A stretch of 64,000 bases of DNA from Bacteroides eggerthii (GTDB lineage Bacteria; Bacteroidota; Bacteroidia; Bacteroidales; Bacteroidaceae): positions 3,504,001-3,568,000 of the forward strand of contig NZ_CP102258.1 of assembly GCF_025146565.1 (NCBI RefSeq), read 5' to 3'. The notes beneath the pieces are model-generated. The model was not told where the DNA came from, did not search any database, and worked only from the letters and a program-made list of their open reading frames with translations. This document shows positions 53,330 to 61,935 of this stretch, in pieces. The first letter of the stretch is position 1; each line of letters begins with the position of its first letter. The position numbers and the translations under genes were made by a program.

Positions 53330-54058
53330 ATGCAGATAGATCACAATAGCAGCAAACCCCTCCATGCACAAGCAGAGGAGATCCTTCGCAATCTAATTGA
53401 TTCTGAAGAATATAAAACAGGCAAATACCTGCCTAATGAAGTAGAACTTTCACAAAAGCTGAATATTTCTCGAAATACGCTAAGACAAGCTATCAACAAA
53501 CTTGTATTCGAAGGTTTGTTGGTACGTAAAAAAGGAGTAGGTACAAAAGTTGCACAAAAAGGGATCTTGGGAGGAGTAAAAAATTGGTTGAGTTTTTCTC
53601 AAGAAATGAAGATGCTAGGTATAGAGATACGCAATTTCGAGCTACACATTAGCCGGAAAAAACCAACAGAAGATATTTGTAACTTTTTTGAGATAACTCC
53701 CAATACTTCCCCTAAGTGTATCGTACTGGAAAGAGTACGAGGAAAGAAAGAGTATCCATTTGTTTACTTCATCTCCTACTTTAACCCAAGTACCCCCTTA
53801 ACCGGTGAAGAAGATTTCACACGTCCTTTATATGAGTTATTAGAAAAAGACTACAACATTATTGTAAAGACAAGTAAAGAAAAGATTTCTGCCAGACTTG
53901 CAGGAGAGGCCATTGCAGAAAAACTAGATATCAAACCAACAGCTCCCATCCTGATTCGGGAACGTTTTGTTTACGATATTAACCAAATACCTATTGAATA
54001 TAATATAGGCTATTACAGAGCAGACAGTTTTACTTATACAATAGAAGCTGAAAGATAA
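53330..54058 (+). CDS. GntR-family regulator with UTRA effector domain
   Basis: A 242-residue transcription factor, the likely local regulator of the divergent mannose-type operon. The N-terminal winged helix (~8-75) has PLHAQAEEILRNLIDSEEYK, GKYLPNEVELSQKLNISRNT and LRQAINKLVFEGLLVRKKGV. The UTRA domain (~90-238) has CIVLERVRGKKEYPFVYFIS and ends IEYNIGYYRADSFTYTIEAE. UTRA domains bind small effectors, often sugar phosphates; mannose-6-phosphate would be a natural candidate. A strong hairpin follows the gene. Confidence 0.92.
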   Translation: MQIDHNSSKPLHAQAEEILRNLIDSEEYKTGKYLPNEVELSQKLNISRNTLRQAINKLVFEGLLVRKKGVGTKVAQKGILGGVKNWLSFSQEMKMLGIEIRNFELHISRKKPTEDICNFFEITPNTSPKCIVLERVRGKKEYPFVYFISYFNPSTPLTGEEDFTRPLYELLEKDYNIIVKTSKEKISARLAGEAIAEKLDIKPTAPILIRERFVYDINQIPIEYNIGYYRADSFTYTIEAER

Positions 54059-54131
54059 ACAGAAGGAAAGTCCTAAAAGACTTTTTTGCAGTGTTGCAAA
54101 TCCTCCCAAAGATTATTAGACATATAACTAA

Positions 54132-54177
54132 AAAGGAAGTTAACTTCATGCCAAGCATGATATTAACTTCCTTTCTT
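54132..54177. terminator. Bidirectional terminator after gntR
   Basis: AAAGGAAGTTAA and TTAACTTCCTTT form a perfect 12-bp stem with T-rich flank, 74 bp after the gntR stop. The loop carries its own CATG..CATG pairing. Confidence 0.8.
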
Positions 54178-54200
54178 TATGATGTTAACTTATTGGTTAG

Positions 54201-54241
54201 TATTCAGTTAACTCATTACAAACTATCAAGTTAACTGAATA
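54201..54241. terminator. Second hairpin between gntR and the OmpH-like gene
   Basis: TATTCAGTTAACT and AGTTAACTGAATA form a perfect 13-bp stem with a 15-nt loop, 22 bp after the OmpH-like stop (minus strand). It probably ends that transcript, although no clear T-run follows. Confidence 0.6.
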
Positions 54242-54263
54242 TCCTGCAATTTGTTTTTTCACC

Positions 54264-54866
54264 TTATTTCTTAACCGGAGATGAATATCTGGCATTCAGA
54301 CCTTCCAAGATTTCGCGAGTTATATTATAAATACTGTCAGCATACAACAGATTATCAAAACCAGTATTACTGATAATCATGCTATAACCTCTCGTTTTAT
54401 TATACTCTTTCAGGAAAGCATTGATAGAGTCACGCAATTGCAGACTGTTTTTTTCGTTTTCGCTCATCAGTTCTGACTGCAATTTATTACCCAAGTTCTG
54501 CAAGTCCTGCTCCAATTTAGCAATACGGTTGTATTCTTGTTGGGCACGTTCCTGTGTGAGGTAAGCATTGTTCTGAACTTTTGTCTGGAACTCTTGTTTC
54601 TGACGGTCAAGATCTTTGGCTTTCTGGTTCAAAGTCAAACGTACATTCTCGCTCTTCTTCACCATTGCTTCATTCAAATCGACGCAATAGTTATATTTAG
54701 CCAAAAGCGTATCTATTTCTACATAAGCGATTTTCATTCCGGACAATCCGGCTGCTTGTGTTGAAGCATTTGCTGCTTGATTATCTGCTTTACCAGCGCA
54801 TTGAGAAAATAAAACGATTAGTGCAAGAGCTGCCAAACCGTTTACGAGGTAGTTTAATCTCTTCAT
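54264..54866 (-). CDS. OmpH/Skp-like periplasmic lipoprotein
   Basis: A 200-residue protein of the OmpH (Skp chaperone) family. The lipobox FSQC puts Cys at ~23, so it is predicted to be lipid-anchored, unlike soluble Skp. Coiled-coil arms cover about 60-140 (LNQKAKDLDRQKQEFQTKVQ, RIAKLEQDLQNLGNKLQSEL). The head strand IAYVEIDTLLAKYNYC and the C-terminal GYSMIISNTGFDNLLYADSI are family blocks. It likely chaperones outer-membrane proteins. The small membrane protein gene lies 29 bp upstream. Confidence 0.87.
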   Translation of the reverse strand: MKRLNYLVNGLAALALIVLFSQCAGKADNQAANASTQAAGLSGMKIAYVEIDTLLAKYNYCVDLNEAMVKKSENVRLTLNQKAKDLDRQKQEFQTKVQNNAYLTQERAQQEYNRIAKLEQDLQNLGNKLQSELMSENEKNSLQLRDSINAFLKEYNKTRGYSMIISNTGFDNLLYADSIYNITREILEGLNARYSSPVKK

Positions 54867-54895
54867 AATTTGTAAAAATATTGTTTTTAGTTTAT

Positions 54896-55135
54896 TTAGT
54901 TCATACTATCGTTTAAGGTTTTCTCCAGTTCATCAATAGAGAAACGGCTTTTCTTCTGTGCCTCTCTGTCTTGCGACTGTACGCACCCGATTCCTCTATC
55001 CCGCATCGCTTTATTGCCGCTAACGTGTCCGTTAGGAAACTTGCCGCCTTTCACAAAAAAGACCTTTACTCCCAATAAAACAATGCAAATAGCAACTATT
55101 AACAAAGTTATCAATAATGTACCGAGCATTTCCAT
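54896..55135 (-). CDS. Small single-span membrane protein of unknown function
   Basis: A 79-residue protein with one N-terminal membrane span (MLGTLLITLLIVAICIVLLG) followed by a basic, Gly/Cys-containing cytoplasmic tail (GVKVFFVKGGKFPNGHVSGN, then a CVQSQDREAQKKSRF segment). I recognise it only as a Bacteroidales-type small protein of unknown role. It lies 29 bp upstream of the OmpH-like gene on the same strand, suggesting a two-gene transcript from the -7 box at 55222-55229. Confidence 0.7.
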   Translation of the reverse strand: MEMLGTLLITLLIVAICIVLLGVKVFFVKGGKFPNGHVSGNKAMRDRGIGCVQSQDREAQKKSRFSIDELEKTLNDSMN

Positions 55136-55221
55136 TAATTTTGTTGCACAAAACAGAATACCATTCGGTAAAAAGCATTTGAAATTTGTTTTTACTTTCG
55201 GCTTACACTGTTTTGTGGGTG

Positions 55222-55229
55222 CAAATATA
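55222..55229 (-). promoter_or_regulatory. Bacteroides -7 box for the small membrane protein/OmpH genes
   Basis: On the minus strand this reads TATATTTG, an exact match, 86 bp before the ATG at 55135. No good -33 is visible. Confidence 0.4.
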
Positions 55230-55408
55230 GGGCTTTGGTTGGACTAAGCATCCTTTTTTACTCTAAAAAAAGAGAAAGGGAAATAAAATAGGCAACCAAT
55301 TTAACCAACTTTAGCAATACGAGGTTAATTTGTACAAGAATTGAAATTTAAAAACAGAAGATTAGAATACACATCAAGGGTATCCTAACCTGCTATAAAC
55401 TATAAGAT

Positions 55409-56869
55409 ATGGAAAAAAAAGACTTGAAACCGGCCGGCGTATTCCACTATTTTGAGGAAATATGCCAAGTTCCGCGTCCTTCCAAAAAGGAAGAAAAGAT
55501 TATCGCTTTTCTAAAAGCATTCGGAGAGAAACATAAGTTGGAAACAAAGGTAGATGAAGCCGGAAACGTACTGATTAAGAAACCGGCTACACCGGGTATG
55601 GAGAACCGAAAGACCGTCGTACTGCAATCTCATGTGGACATGGTATGCGAAAAAAACAACGATGTCGAACATGACTTCCTCACCGACCCTATTGAAACAG
55701 AAATAGACGGCGAATGGCTGAAAGCCAAAGGGACCACGCTGGGAGCCGATAACGGTATCGGTGTAGCAACCGAACTGGCTATTCTTGCCGACGACAGCAT
55801 TGAACATGGCCCCATCGAATGTCTGTTCACTGTCGATGAGGAAACCGGACTGACCGGTGCTTTTGCCTTGCAAGAAGGTTTTATGAGTGGCGATATTCTC
55901 CTGAACCTCGATTCCGAAGACGAAGGAGAGCTTTTCATCGGCTGTGCCGGTGGCATAGACTCTGTGGCCGAGTTTACTTATCGGGAAGTGGATGTACCTT
56001 CCGGATATTTCTTCTGCAAGGTACAGGTAAAAGGACTTAAAGGCGGACATTCCGGTGGTGATATTCATTTAGGACGCGGCAATGCCAACAAGTTATTGAA
56101 CCGCTTCCTGAACCGGACTTTCAAAAAATACGATGCATATCTCTGCGAGATAGACGGAGGTAACCTGCGTAACGCCATTGCACGCGAGGCACATGCTGTT
56201 ATAGCCATCCCCGAAGCCGACAAACACGCGCTGCGCACTGACCTAAACATATTTGCTGCGGAAGCAGAAGCAGAGTATGCAGTAGCCGATCCTGATTTAC
56301 AGTTCACACTTGAGTCAGAATCCCACCGTACAAAAGCCATTGACAAAGACACTGCCAACCATCTGCTGCAAGCTCTTTATGCCGTTCCTCATGGAGTATA
56401 TGCTATGAGCCAGGATATTCCGGGCCTGGTAGAAACATCCACCAACTTGGCATCCGTAAAGATGAAACCGGGTAATATTATCCGTATTGAGACAAGCCAA
56501 CGCAGTTCTACCGAATCTTCCAAACAAGACATCGCCACTATGGTACGTACCGTATTCGAAATGGCAGGGGCCAACGTTTCTTTCGGCGACGGCTATCCGG
56601 GCTGGAAGCCCAATCCTCACTCGGAAATTCTGGAAGTGGCAGCGGAATCATACAAACGCCTGTTCGGTGTAGATGCCCAAATCAAGGCTATCCACGCCGG
56701 ATTGGAATGTGGATTATTCCTCGACAAATATCCCTCTTTGGATATGATTTCCTTTGGTCCGACTTTACAAGGAGTACACTCTCCCGATGAACGGATGCTT
56801 ATCCCCACCGTACAGAAATTCTGGGATCATCTGCTGGATATATTGAAGCATATCCCTGCCAAACATTAA
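55409..56869 (+). CDS. pepD: Aminoacyl-histidine dipeptidase (Xaa-His dipeptidase)
   Basis: A 486-residue M20-family zinc dipeptidase. First metal ligand His in VVLQSHVDMVCEKN (~75-80), bridging Asp in TLGADNGIGVATEL (~119), the catalytic Glu pair in FTVDEETGLTGAF (~149), and the C-terminal metal His in FGPTLQGVHSPDE (~463). The PepD marker KGGHSGGDIHLGRGNANKLL is present. Length matches the E. coli enzyme (485). The next gene overlaps it by one base (TAATG), so they are co-translated. Confidence 0.94.
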   Translation: MEKKDLKPAGVFHYFEEICQVPRPSKKEEKIIAFLKAFGEKHKLETKVDEAGNVLIKKPATPGMENRKTVVLQSHVDMVCEKNNDVEHDFLTDPIETEIDGEWLKAKGTTLGADNGIGVATELAILADDSIEHGPIECLFTVDEETGLTGAFALQEGFMSGDILLNLDSEDEGELFIGCAGGIDSVAEFTYREVDVPSGYFFCKVQVKGLKGGHSGGDIHLGRGNANKLLNRFLNRTFKKYDAYLCEIDGGNLRNAIAREAHAVIAIPEADKHALRTDLNIFAAEAEAEYAVADPDLQFTLESESHRTKAIDKDTANHLLQALYAVPHGVYAMSQDIPGLVETSTNLASVKMKPGNIIRIETSQRSSTESSKQDIATMVRTVFEMAGANVSFGDGYPGWKPNPHSEILEVAAESYKRLFGVDAQIKAIHAGLECGLFLDKYPSLDMISFGPTLQGVHSPDERMLIPTVQKFWDHLLDILKHIPAKH

Positions 56870-57987
56870 TGGACATACCAACAACGGAATATAAAGAAAA
56901 GATGCGGAGTGACAGAAGAAGTGCTCCGCTTCTTTTTATTCCTGTAGCCGCTTTGGTCTTTCTCGCTTTCTTATCATCTGCTCCGCTATACGGACAAATA
57001 AAGAAAGACACACTCACTTTTCGCATCATGGGCTACAACGTAGAGAATTTGTTTGATTGCCGCCATGATACTCTGAAAAACGATTACGAGTTCCTACCGG
57101 ATGCCGTCCGTCACTGGAATTATTTTAAATACAAGAAAAAATTAGATGCCATTGCACGTGTCATCATTGCCGTAGGTAAATGGACACCACCTGCATTAGT
57201 GGCGCTCTGCGAAGTAGAGAATGACAGTGTACTGCATGACCTCACCCGTTACTCCATCCTGCGGGAGGCCGGCTACCGTTATGTCATTACCCATTCCCCC
57301 GATGAACGGGGCATTGATGTGGCATTACTTTATCAAAGAGGAATATTCAAACTACTTTCCAGCCAAAGCCTTCCGGTAACCGGACTTCACAAAAGCAGCC
57401 GTCCTACACGCGACATACTTCATGTAAGCGGCTTACTTTTGAACCGCGACACTTTAGATGTATTCGTCGCCCATTTCCCATCCCGTTCCGGCGGAGCAAA
57501 AGCATCCGAACCTTATCGCCTGCTGGCAGCACAAAGATTGAAAAATGCAACAGACAGTCTGTTTCATGTCCGCACCCATCCTCAAATTATCATCATGGGC
57601 GATTTCAACGACTATCCCGGCAACAAGTCTGTGCAAAAGATACTAAAAGCCGGAATACCACCCGCAGAAACAGACTCACTGAAATCTCAAATGCTTTATC
57701 ACCTTTTGGCAAGGAAAAGCGCTGCAAACAAGCATTTCGGAAGCTACAAATATCAGGGAGAATGGGGGTTGCTCGACCATATCATCCTTTCGGGCAATCT
57801 GCTAACGGCAACTTCCCCTCTATATACCGCAGAAGACAAAGCCGATGTTTTCCATGCTCCCTTTCTTCTGACCGAAGACAAGAAATACGGAGACAATCAA
57901 CCTTTCCGTACCTACTATGGCATGAAATACCAGGCGGGATACAGCGACCACCTTCCCGTATGGGCAGAATTCAGGTTACTATATTAG
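56869..57987 (+). CDS. Endonuclease/exonuclease/phosphatase-family hydrolase
   Basis: A 372-residue EEP-fold protein with an N-terminal hydrophobic segment (LLFIPVAALVFLAFLSSAPL, ~23-42) ending AxG, so probably exported or membrane-anchored. All EEP motifs are seen: GYNVENLFD (~57), ALCEVEND (~119), DVFVAHFPSRSGG, IIMGDFNDYPG and the C-terminal YSDHLPVWAEF. Members cleave phosphodiesters in DNA, RNA, lipids or signalling molecules; the substrate here is unknown. It starts inside the pepD stop and its 3' end overlaps mscS by 4 bp. Confidence 0.87.
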   Translation: MDIPTTEYKEKMRSDRRSAPLLFIPVAALVFLAFLSSAPLYGQIKKDTLTFRIMGYNVENLFDCRHDTLKNDYEFLPDAVRHWNYFKYKKKLDAIARVIIAVGKWTPPALVALCEVENDSVLHDLTRYSILREAGYRYVITHSPDERGIDVALLYQRGIFKLLSSQSLPVTGLHKSSRPTRDILHVSGLLLNRDTLDVFVAHFPSRSGGAKASEPYRLLAAQRLKNATDSLFHVRTHPQIIIMGDFNDYPGNKSVQKILKAGIPPAETDSLKSQMLYHLLARKSAANKHFGSYKYQGEWGLLDHIILSGNLLTATSPLYTAEDKADVFHAPFLLTEDKKYGDNQPFRTYYGMKYQAGYSDHLPVWAEFRLLY

Positions 57988-59153
57988 TCGGAATACTGAT
58001 ACAGTTTCAAATCGAACTTGCCGACCATGACCAACAAATGATCGAATATGTCGGACTGAATACGTTCATATTCTTTCCACACCTTATTACGCGAAAAGAA
58101 ATAGACCTGAACAGGGACTCCATAAGTTGTAGGTTCTTTCTGGCTGATAATTAAATCCAAATCCTGATTCACCACCGGAAGGCTGCGCAGATAGCGTTCA
58201 ATATAGATACGATAAAGCTGGGCATTGGTGGGCACTTCTCCTTCTGCCGGCTGATAATCCGCCATCAGAGGAACATCCTTACGAATGACATCCAGCATGT
58301 CGGGAGTGCAGAACTTAAGGGTAGTCATATCCAGATAAATGTTCTTATTCACACGACGCCCGCCGCTCTCCTGCATTCCGCGCCAGTTCTGAAAAGAATT
58401 GTTCACTAATGTATAAGGAGGTACTGTTGAGATTGTATTATCCCAATTACGTATCTTCACCGTATTCAGCGTGATCTCCTCCACTGTTCCATTGGCGGTA
58501 TCGTTGGGCAGGGATATCCAGTCGCCAATACGCAGCATGTCATTGGCAGAGAGTTGCACGCCCGCCACAAATCCAAGAATACTGTCTTTGAACACCAACA
58601 TCAGCACAGCCGCCGATGCCCCCAAACCAGCAAACAATGTCATCGGAGACTTATCCAAGAGTACGGCAATTATAATAATCCCGCCGATAAAAAACAACAG
58701 TACCTGAAGAACCTGCACAAAGCCTTTCATAGGACGGCTCTTCTGCTTGTCCTTTGCATTATACACATCCAGCATCACCAGCAGCAAGCCGTTGATGGTA
58801 AACAGAATTGCAGCAATGATATATACCGCACATATTTTCTGTGAGAAGTCCAAGATTTCCTTTCCCCGTACAAATGCCAAGGGCAATAAAAAATAGACCA
58901 ATATGCCTGGCAAGACATGAATAAGATGATGCACCACCTTACGTTTCATCAGGAGTGTATTCCACTGATGGGGCGCACGTTTCGTATAACGCCTCATTCC
59001 TCCCACAAATATAGCCTGACACAGGTAATCCAGCCCTATTGACACACCTATCATCAATACGGCTATAATAGTTTCGTCAAACATATTCGCAAGTTTCGGG
59101 TCTATTCCCCAATCAATGAGGATTTCGTTCATCCAGCTTCCTAAGCTCATCAT
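57984..59153 (-). CDS. MscS-family mechanosensitive ion channel
   Basis: A 389-residue osmotic-release channel. Four to five spans occupy the first ~175 residues (TIIAVLMIGVSIGLDYLCQA, VHHLIHVLPGILVYFLLPLA, KICAVYIIAAILFTINGLLL, LQVLLFFIGGIIIIAVLLDK). The pore helix is AGLGASAAVLMLVFKDSILG (~176-195), followed by the beta domain with RIGDWISLPNDTANGTVEEI, TVKIRNWDNTISTVPPYTLV and a C-terminal vestibule. It is longer than E. coli MscS (286) because of extra N-terminal spans, like YbdG-type channels. Confidence 0.92.
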   Translation of the reverse strand: MMSLGSWMNEILIDWGIDPKLANMFDETIIAVLMIGVSIGLDYLCQAIFVGGMRRYTKRAPHQWNTLLMKRKVVHHLIHVLPGILVYFLLPLAFVRGKEILDFSQKICAVYIIAAILFTINGLLLVMLDVYNAKDKQKSRPMKGFVQVLQVLLFFIGGIIIIAVLLDKSPMTLFAGLGASAAVLMLVFKDSILGFVAGVQLSANDMLRIGDWISLPNDTANGTVEEITLNTVKIRNWDNTISTVPPYTLVNNSFQNWRGMQESGGRRVNKNIYLDMTTLKFCTPDMLDVIRKDVPLMADYQPAEGEVPTNAQLYRIYIERYLRSLPVVNQDLDLIISQKEPTTYGVPVQVYFFSRNKVWKEYERIQSDIFDHLLVMVGKFDLKLYQYSD

Positions 59154-59249
59154 AAGTATCTGTTTTATTAGTTTATCAATACAGATAACAAATGAGGAAG
59201 AAAGATGTTTATCAATCCTCGTTTACGGAAAAAGGCAACAAGAAAGACG

Positions 59250-59924
59250 CTACAACAAGGTGCGTATCAGCGCATAGGCCAGTATACCGAGCACCGTAGC
59301 TCCCCCAACCCAAATGGGAACATAAATATGCTTATAATCTTCTTTCCGCTCATACTTGCACAACCGGCTGAAAAGCCAATAGCAGAGAGACGCCCCAGCA
59401 AAGCCCACCAAAGCACCTGCCAGCAAGTCCCCCGGATAGTGTACTCCCAAATAAGAACGGGAATAACACGTCAGCAGAGCCCATATCATAATGAACCAGT
59501 TCAAGGCCCGGTTGCGGAACAGATAAAACAAGAAGAAAGCCAGTCCGAATGTATTGGCGGCATGGCAGGAAGGGAAGCCATATCTCCCACCCCTATAACC
59601 GTTCACGATATGCACAAATTCCGAAACAGGATTCTCCAGATTGGCCGGACGAAGGCGGCACACCAACGGCCGGATAACAGTCGCCCCTATCTGATCGGCA
59701 AAAGTAATGGTCAGCGCAATAGCTACGGCACAGCCTATGGCAACTTTCCAATGCAAATTACGTACTATCACATAGAGAATTGCTGCGTACAGCGGCACCC
59801 AGATCCATTTTCCACTAAAGGCATACATGAAAAAGTCCGCCCACTCCGCACGTGCTCCGTTGATTGCGAGCAACAGGTCGGTATCCATTTCCACCAACCC
59901 CGATAAAACATCTGCTAATATCAT
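59250..59924 (-). CDS. PAP2-family membrane phosphatase
   Basis: A 224-residue membrane phosphatase with about five to six spans. The three PAP2 motifs are present: VCRLRPANLENP (motif 1, ~84), YGFPSCHAANTFG (motif 2, Cys in place of the usual Gly before the catalytic His) and SRSYLGVHYPGDLLAG (motif 3). Substrates of the family are undecaprenyl pyrophosphate or phosphatidic acid. It starts 1 bp after the LTA-synthase-like stop, so the two are tightly coupled; the phosphatase may act on a lipid by-product of that enzyme. Confidence 0.9.
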   Translation of the reverse strand: MILADVLSGLVEMDTDLLLAINGARAEWADFFMYAFSGKWIWVPLYAAILYVIVRNLHWKVAIGCAVAIALTITFADQIGATVIRPLVCRLRPANLENPVSEFVHIVNGYRGGRYGFPSCHAANTFGLAFFLFYLFRNRALNWFIMIWALLTCYSRSYLGVHYPGDLLAGALVGFAGASLCYWLFSRLCKYERKEDYKHIYVPIWVGGATVLGILAYALIRTLL

Positions 59925-59925
59925 C

Positions 59926-61827
59926 CTATCTTTTGGCTATATCGTCATACAATTTCTGCAAATAAGCTTGTCCCCGCAGCAGGTTTTGTCCTTTCTCCGG
60001 TCCTTCATCCACAGCAATACCATTCGCTTCATTATTAAATATCAATTGATTGTCAGGCGTCACAAAACCGAAAGCGTCAGGCACAGTGAAAAAAGCGAAA
60101 TGAGGAGAATCAGGATTGAGCATATCTTTACTGAACGTAAACTCACCATGCGGCAATGACAGTTGCGCCAATAAGGTAGCGGCAATATCCTGCTGTGAAC
60201 CGTAAACATCCACACGTCCCGGCTCGCATACTGCCCCGCCCACCATCAACAGAGGAATCTGGTAACGGGCTATTTCAAGATTGCCGATATGTTCGGGATA
60301 AGATCCCAAATGATCGGGTACAAACACAATCACTGTATTTTTCCACTGCGGAAGTTCTCGGAATTGCTTTACAAAATCACCGACACAACTGTCCGTATAT
60401 GCAAAAGCGTTCAGGCGCTTGTTCTCCAAACGGCTGTAAGGAACCTCAAACGGCTCATGGCTGCTGGAAGTCTGCAACACGCGAAAATGCGGTGCATGCT
60501 TCTCTGCCTGAGTGCTATCCGTTGCTTCCATCCGCAAATCATCCAGTAAGCGGCGGAACACAAGGTGATCGTGCACTCCCCACTTGCTCAAACGTTCCGA
60601 CACCGGAAAGTCCTGGTCGGCAACAATATCCTCAAAGCCGGACGACATCAGGTAAGAGCGCATATTGGTGAAGTCCGCGTCGCCGCCATAGTAGTATTTC
60701 GTCTCGTAACCGGCTTTCTTCAAGCTACCGGCAATGGCAGGCATAGACTGCGTCTTACGCGGATACTTCATGATACTGGTGGTGGGTTGCGCCGGGTAGC
60801 CACTCAAGATGGCGACCAGTCCGCGATCGGTGCGGAAGCTGTTTGCATAGAAATTGGTAAAAAGCACTCCTTCCTGCGCCAGACTATCCAACTGCACAGC
60901 TACATCCGGCTCTCCTCCCAATGCAGTCATCAATCGAGATGAAAAGCTTTCCAATATTACCAAAAGCACATCGGGGCGCTGTGTCGTAAACAATGAGTGC
61001 AGGGAGTCCGGGGTTTGCCGTAAAGAGTCGGCCGGTGCAGAATCTTTTCTTAAAACGGCAGGATCCACTAAACCGGAGAAAATGCGATCTGCGGCAGCAG
61101 CTTCCATAAAGCGATACTGCTTTCCGAAATCCTTTTGTTTGGAAAGAGACTCCATCAGACTGAAAGCCGGATTTATGGCAGCATGGTTCAGACGCTGGTT
61201 CGTGCTGAAATACACCTTTCCCGTATTCATGGTAGATACCGTAAACCCGCCACGAATCGGAATGAACAGCAACCCGGTCAGCAGTAACAGGACACCCGAT
61301 ACTCTCAAACGCCGGTAAGGTACCTTCATCCGTCCGAAAACGGCTTTCCGCAACAGCAGCCGATGGAATATTCCATATAAAACCGCCGCATAGACGCCCA
61401 TTGCAAGAATCCCTCCGACCACCATCCAGACGCTGACACTCGCCACCGCATCTTTGGGAGAGGAAAAGAAGTAGAACAAAGGGGTAGCATCCAGCCGGAA
61501 GCCCCAATATTCATACAATCCCAAATCGACGGTGAATATGACAGAGAGTAAGACAGAAACAAAAATAAAATAGCCGCACCATATACGGCGAAGAAGATTG
61601 GACAACCCCCATGCAGAACCTATAAAAAGTAATCCGGGAACAGCCGTCAGATATCCTGCAAGGGATAAGTCCAGCGGCAACCCATGCCAAATCACACGAA
61701 ACCATTCCGTCCACGAGGCGCCCTCGTACAAGGTTTGGTAGAAGAACATAAACAACGGCTTCTGCAACATAAATATGCAGACAAACAAAAAATATGTCTT
61801 GAGGAATCCTATCAGTCTTTCTTTCAT
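59926..61827 (-). CDS. LTA synthase-family membrane sulfatase/phosphotransferase
   Basis: A 633-residue protein with five N-terminal spans (to ~190) and an extracytoplasmic alkaline-phosphatase-fold domain (~285-600). The first metal Glu is in VLLVILESFSSRLM, the nucleophile Thr in ANSFRTDRGLVAILSGYP, and the later ligands in KYYYGGDADFTNMRSYL and VFVPDHLGSYPEHIGN. Gram-positive members polymerise glycerol phosphate; Gram-negative relatives add phosphoglycerol or phosphoethanolamine to glycans or lipids. No teichoic-acid genes are nearby. It pairs with the PAP2 phosphatase. Confidence 0.9.
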   Translation of the reverse strand: MKERLIGFLKTYFLFVCIFMLQKPLFMFFYQTLYEGASWTEWFRVIWHGLPLDLSLAGYLTAVPGLLFIGSAWGLSNLLRRIWCGYFIFVSVLLSVIFTVDLGLYEYWGFRLDATPLFYFFSSPKDAVASVSVWMVVGGILAMGVYAAVLYGIFHRLLLRKAVFGRMKVPYRRLRVSGVLLLLTGLLFIPIRGGFTVSTMNTGKVYFSTNQRLNHAAINPAFSLMESLSKQKDFGKQYRFMEAAAADRIFSGLVDPAVLRKDSAPADSLRQTPDSLHSLFTTQRPDVLLVILESFSSRLMTALGGEPDVAVQLDSLAQEGVLFTNFYANSFRTDRGLVAILSGYPAQPTTSIMKYPRKTQSMPAIAGSLKKAGYETKYYYGGDADFTNMRSYLMSSGFEDIVADQDFPVSERLSKWGVHDHLVFRRLLDDLRMEATDSTQAEKHAPHFRVLQTSSSHEPFEVPYSRLENKRLNAFAYTDSCVGDFVKQFRELPQWKNTVIVFVPDHLGSYPEHIGNLEIARYQIPLLMVGGAVCEPGRVDVYGSQQDIAATLLAQLSLPHGEFTFSKDMLNPDSPHFAFFTVPDAFGFVTPDNQLIFNNEANGIAVDEGPEKGQNLLRGQAYLQKLYDDIAKR

Positions 61828-61935
61828 CGAAGTCTTGTCTTAATACAAATATATTCGGCAAAAATAAACTATTTTATTCTATTTCTCGCCAATATTGGTT
61901 AAGAAATGCGTGAAAGATAAGCAGATATGACTTTT

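Noticed and set aside
54132..54241. Mobile inverted-repeat element after gntR
   Set aside because: The two hairpins are independent, have terminator-like positions after convergent genes and share no ends.
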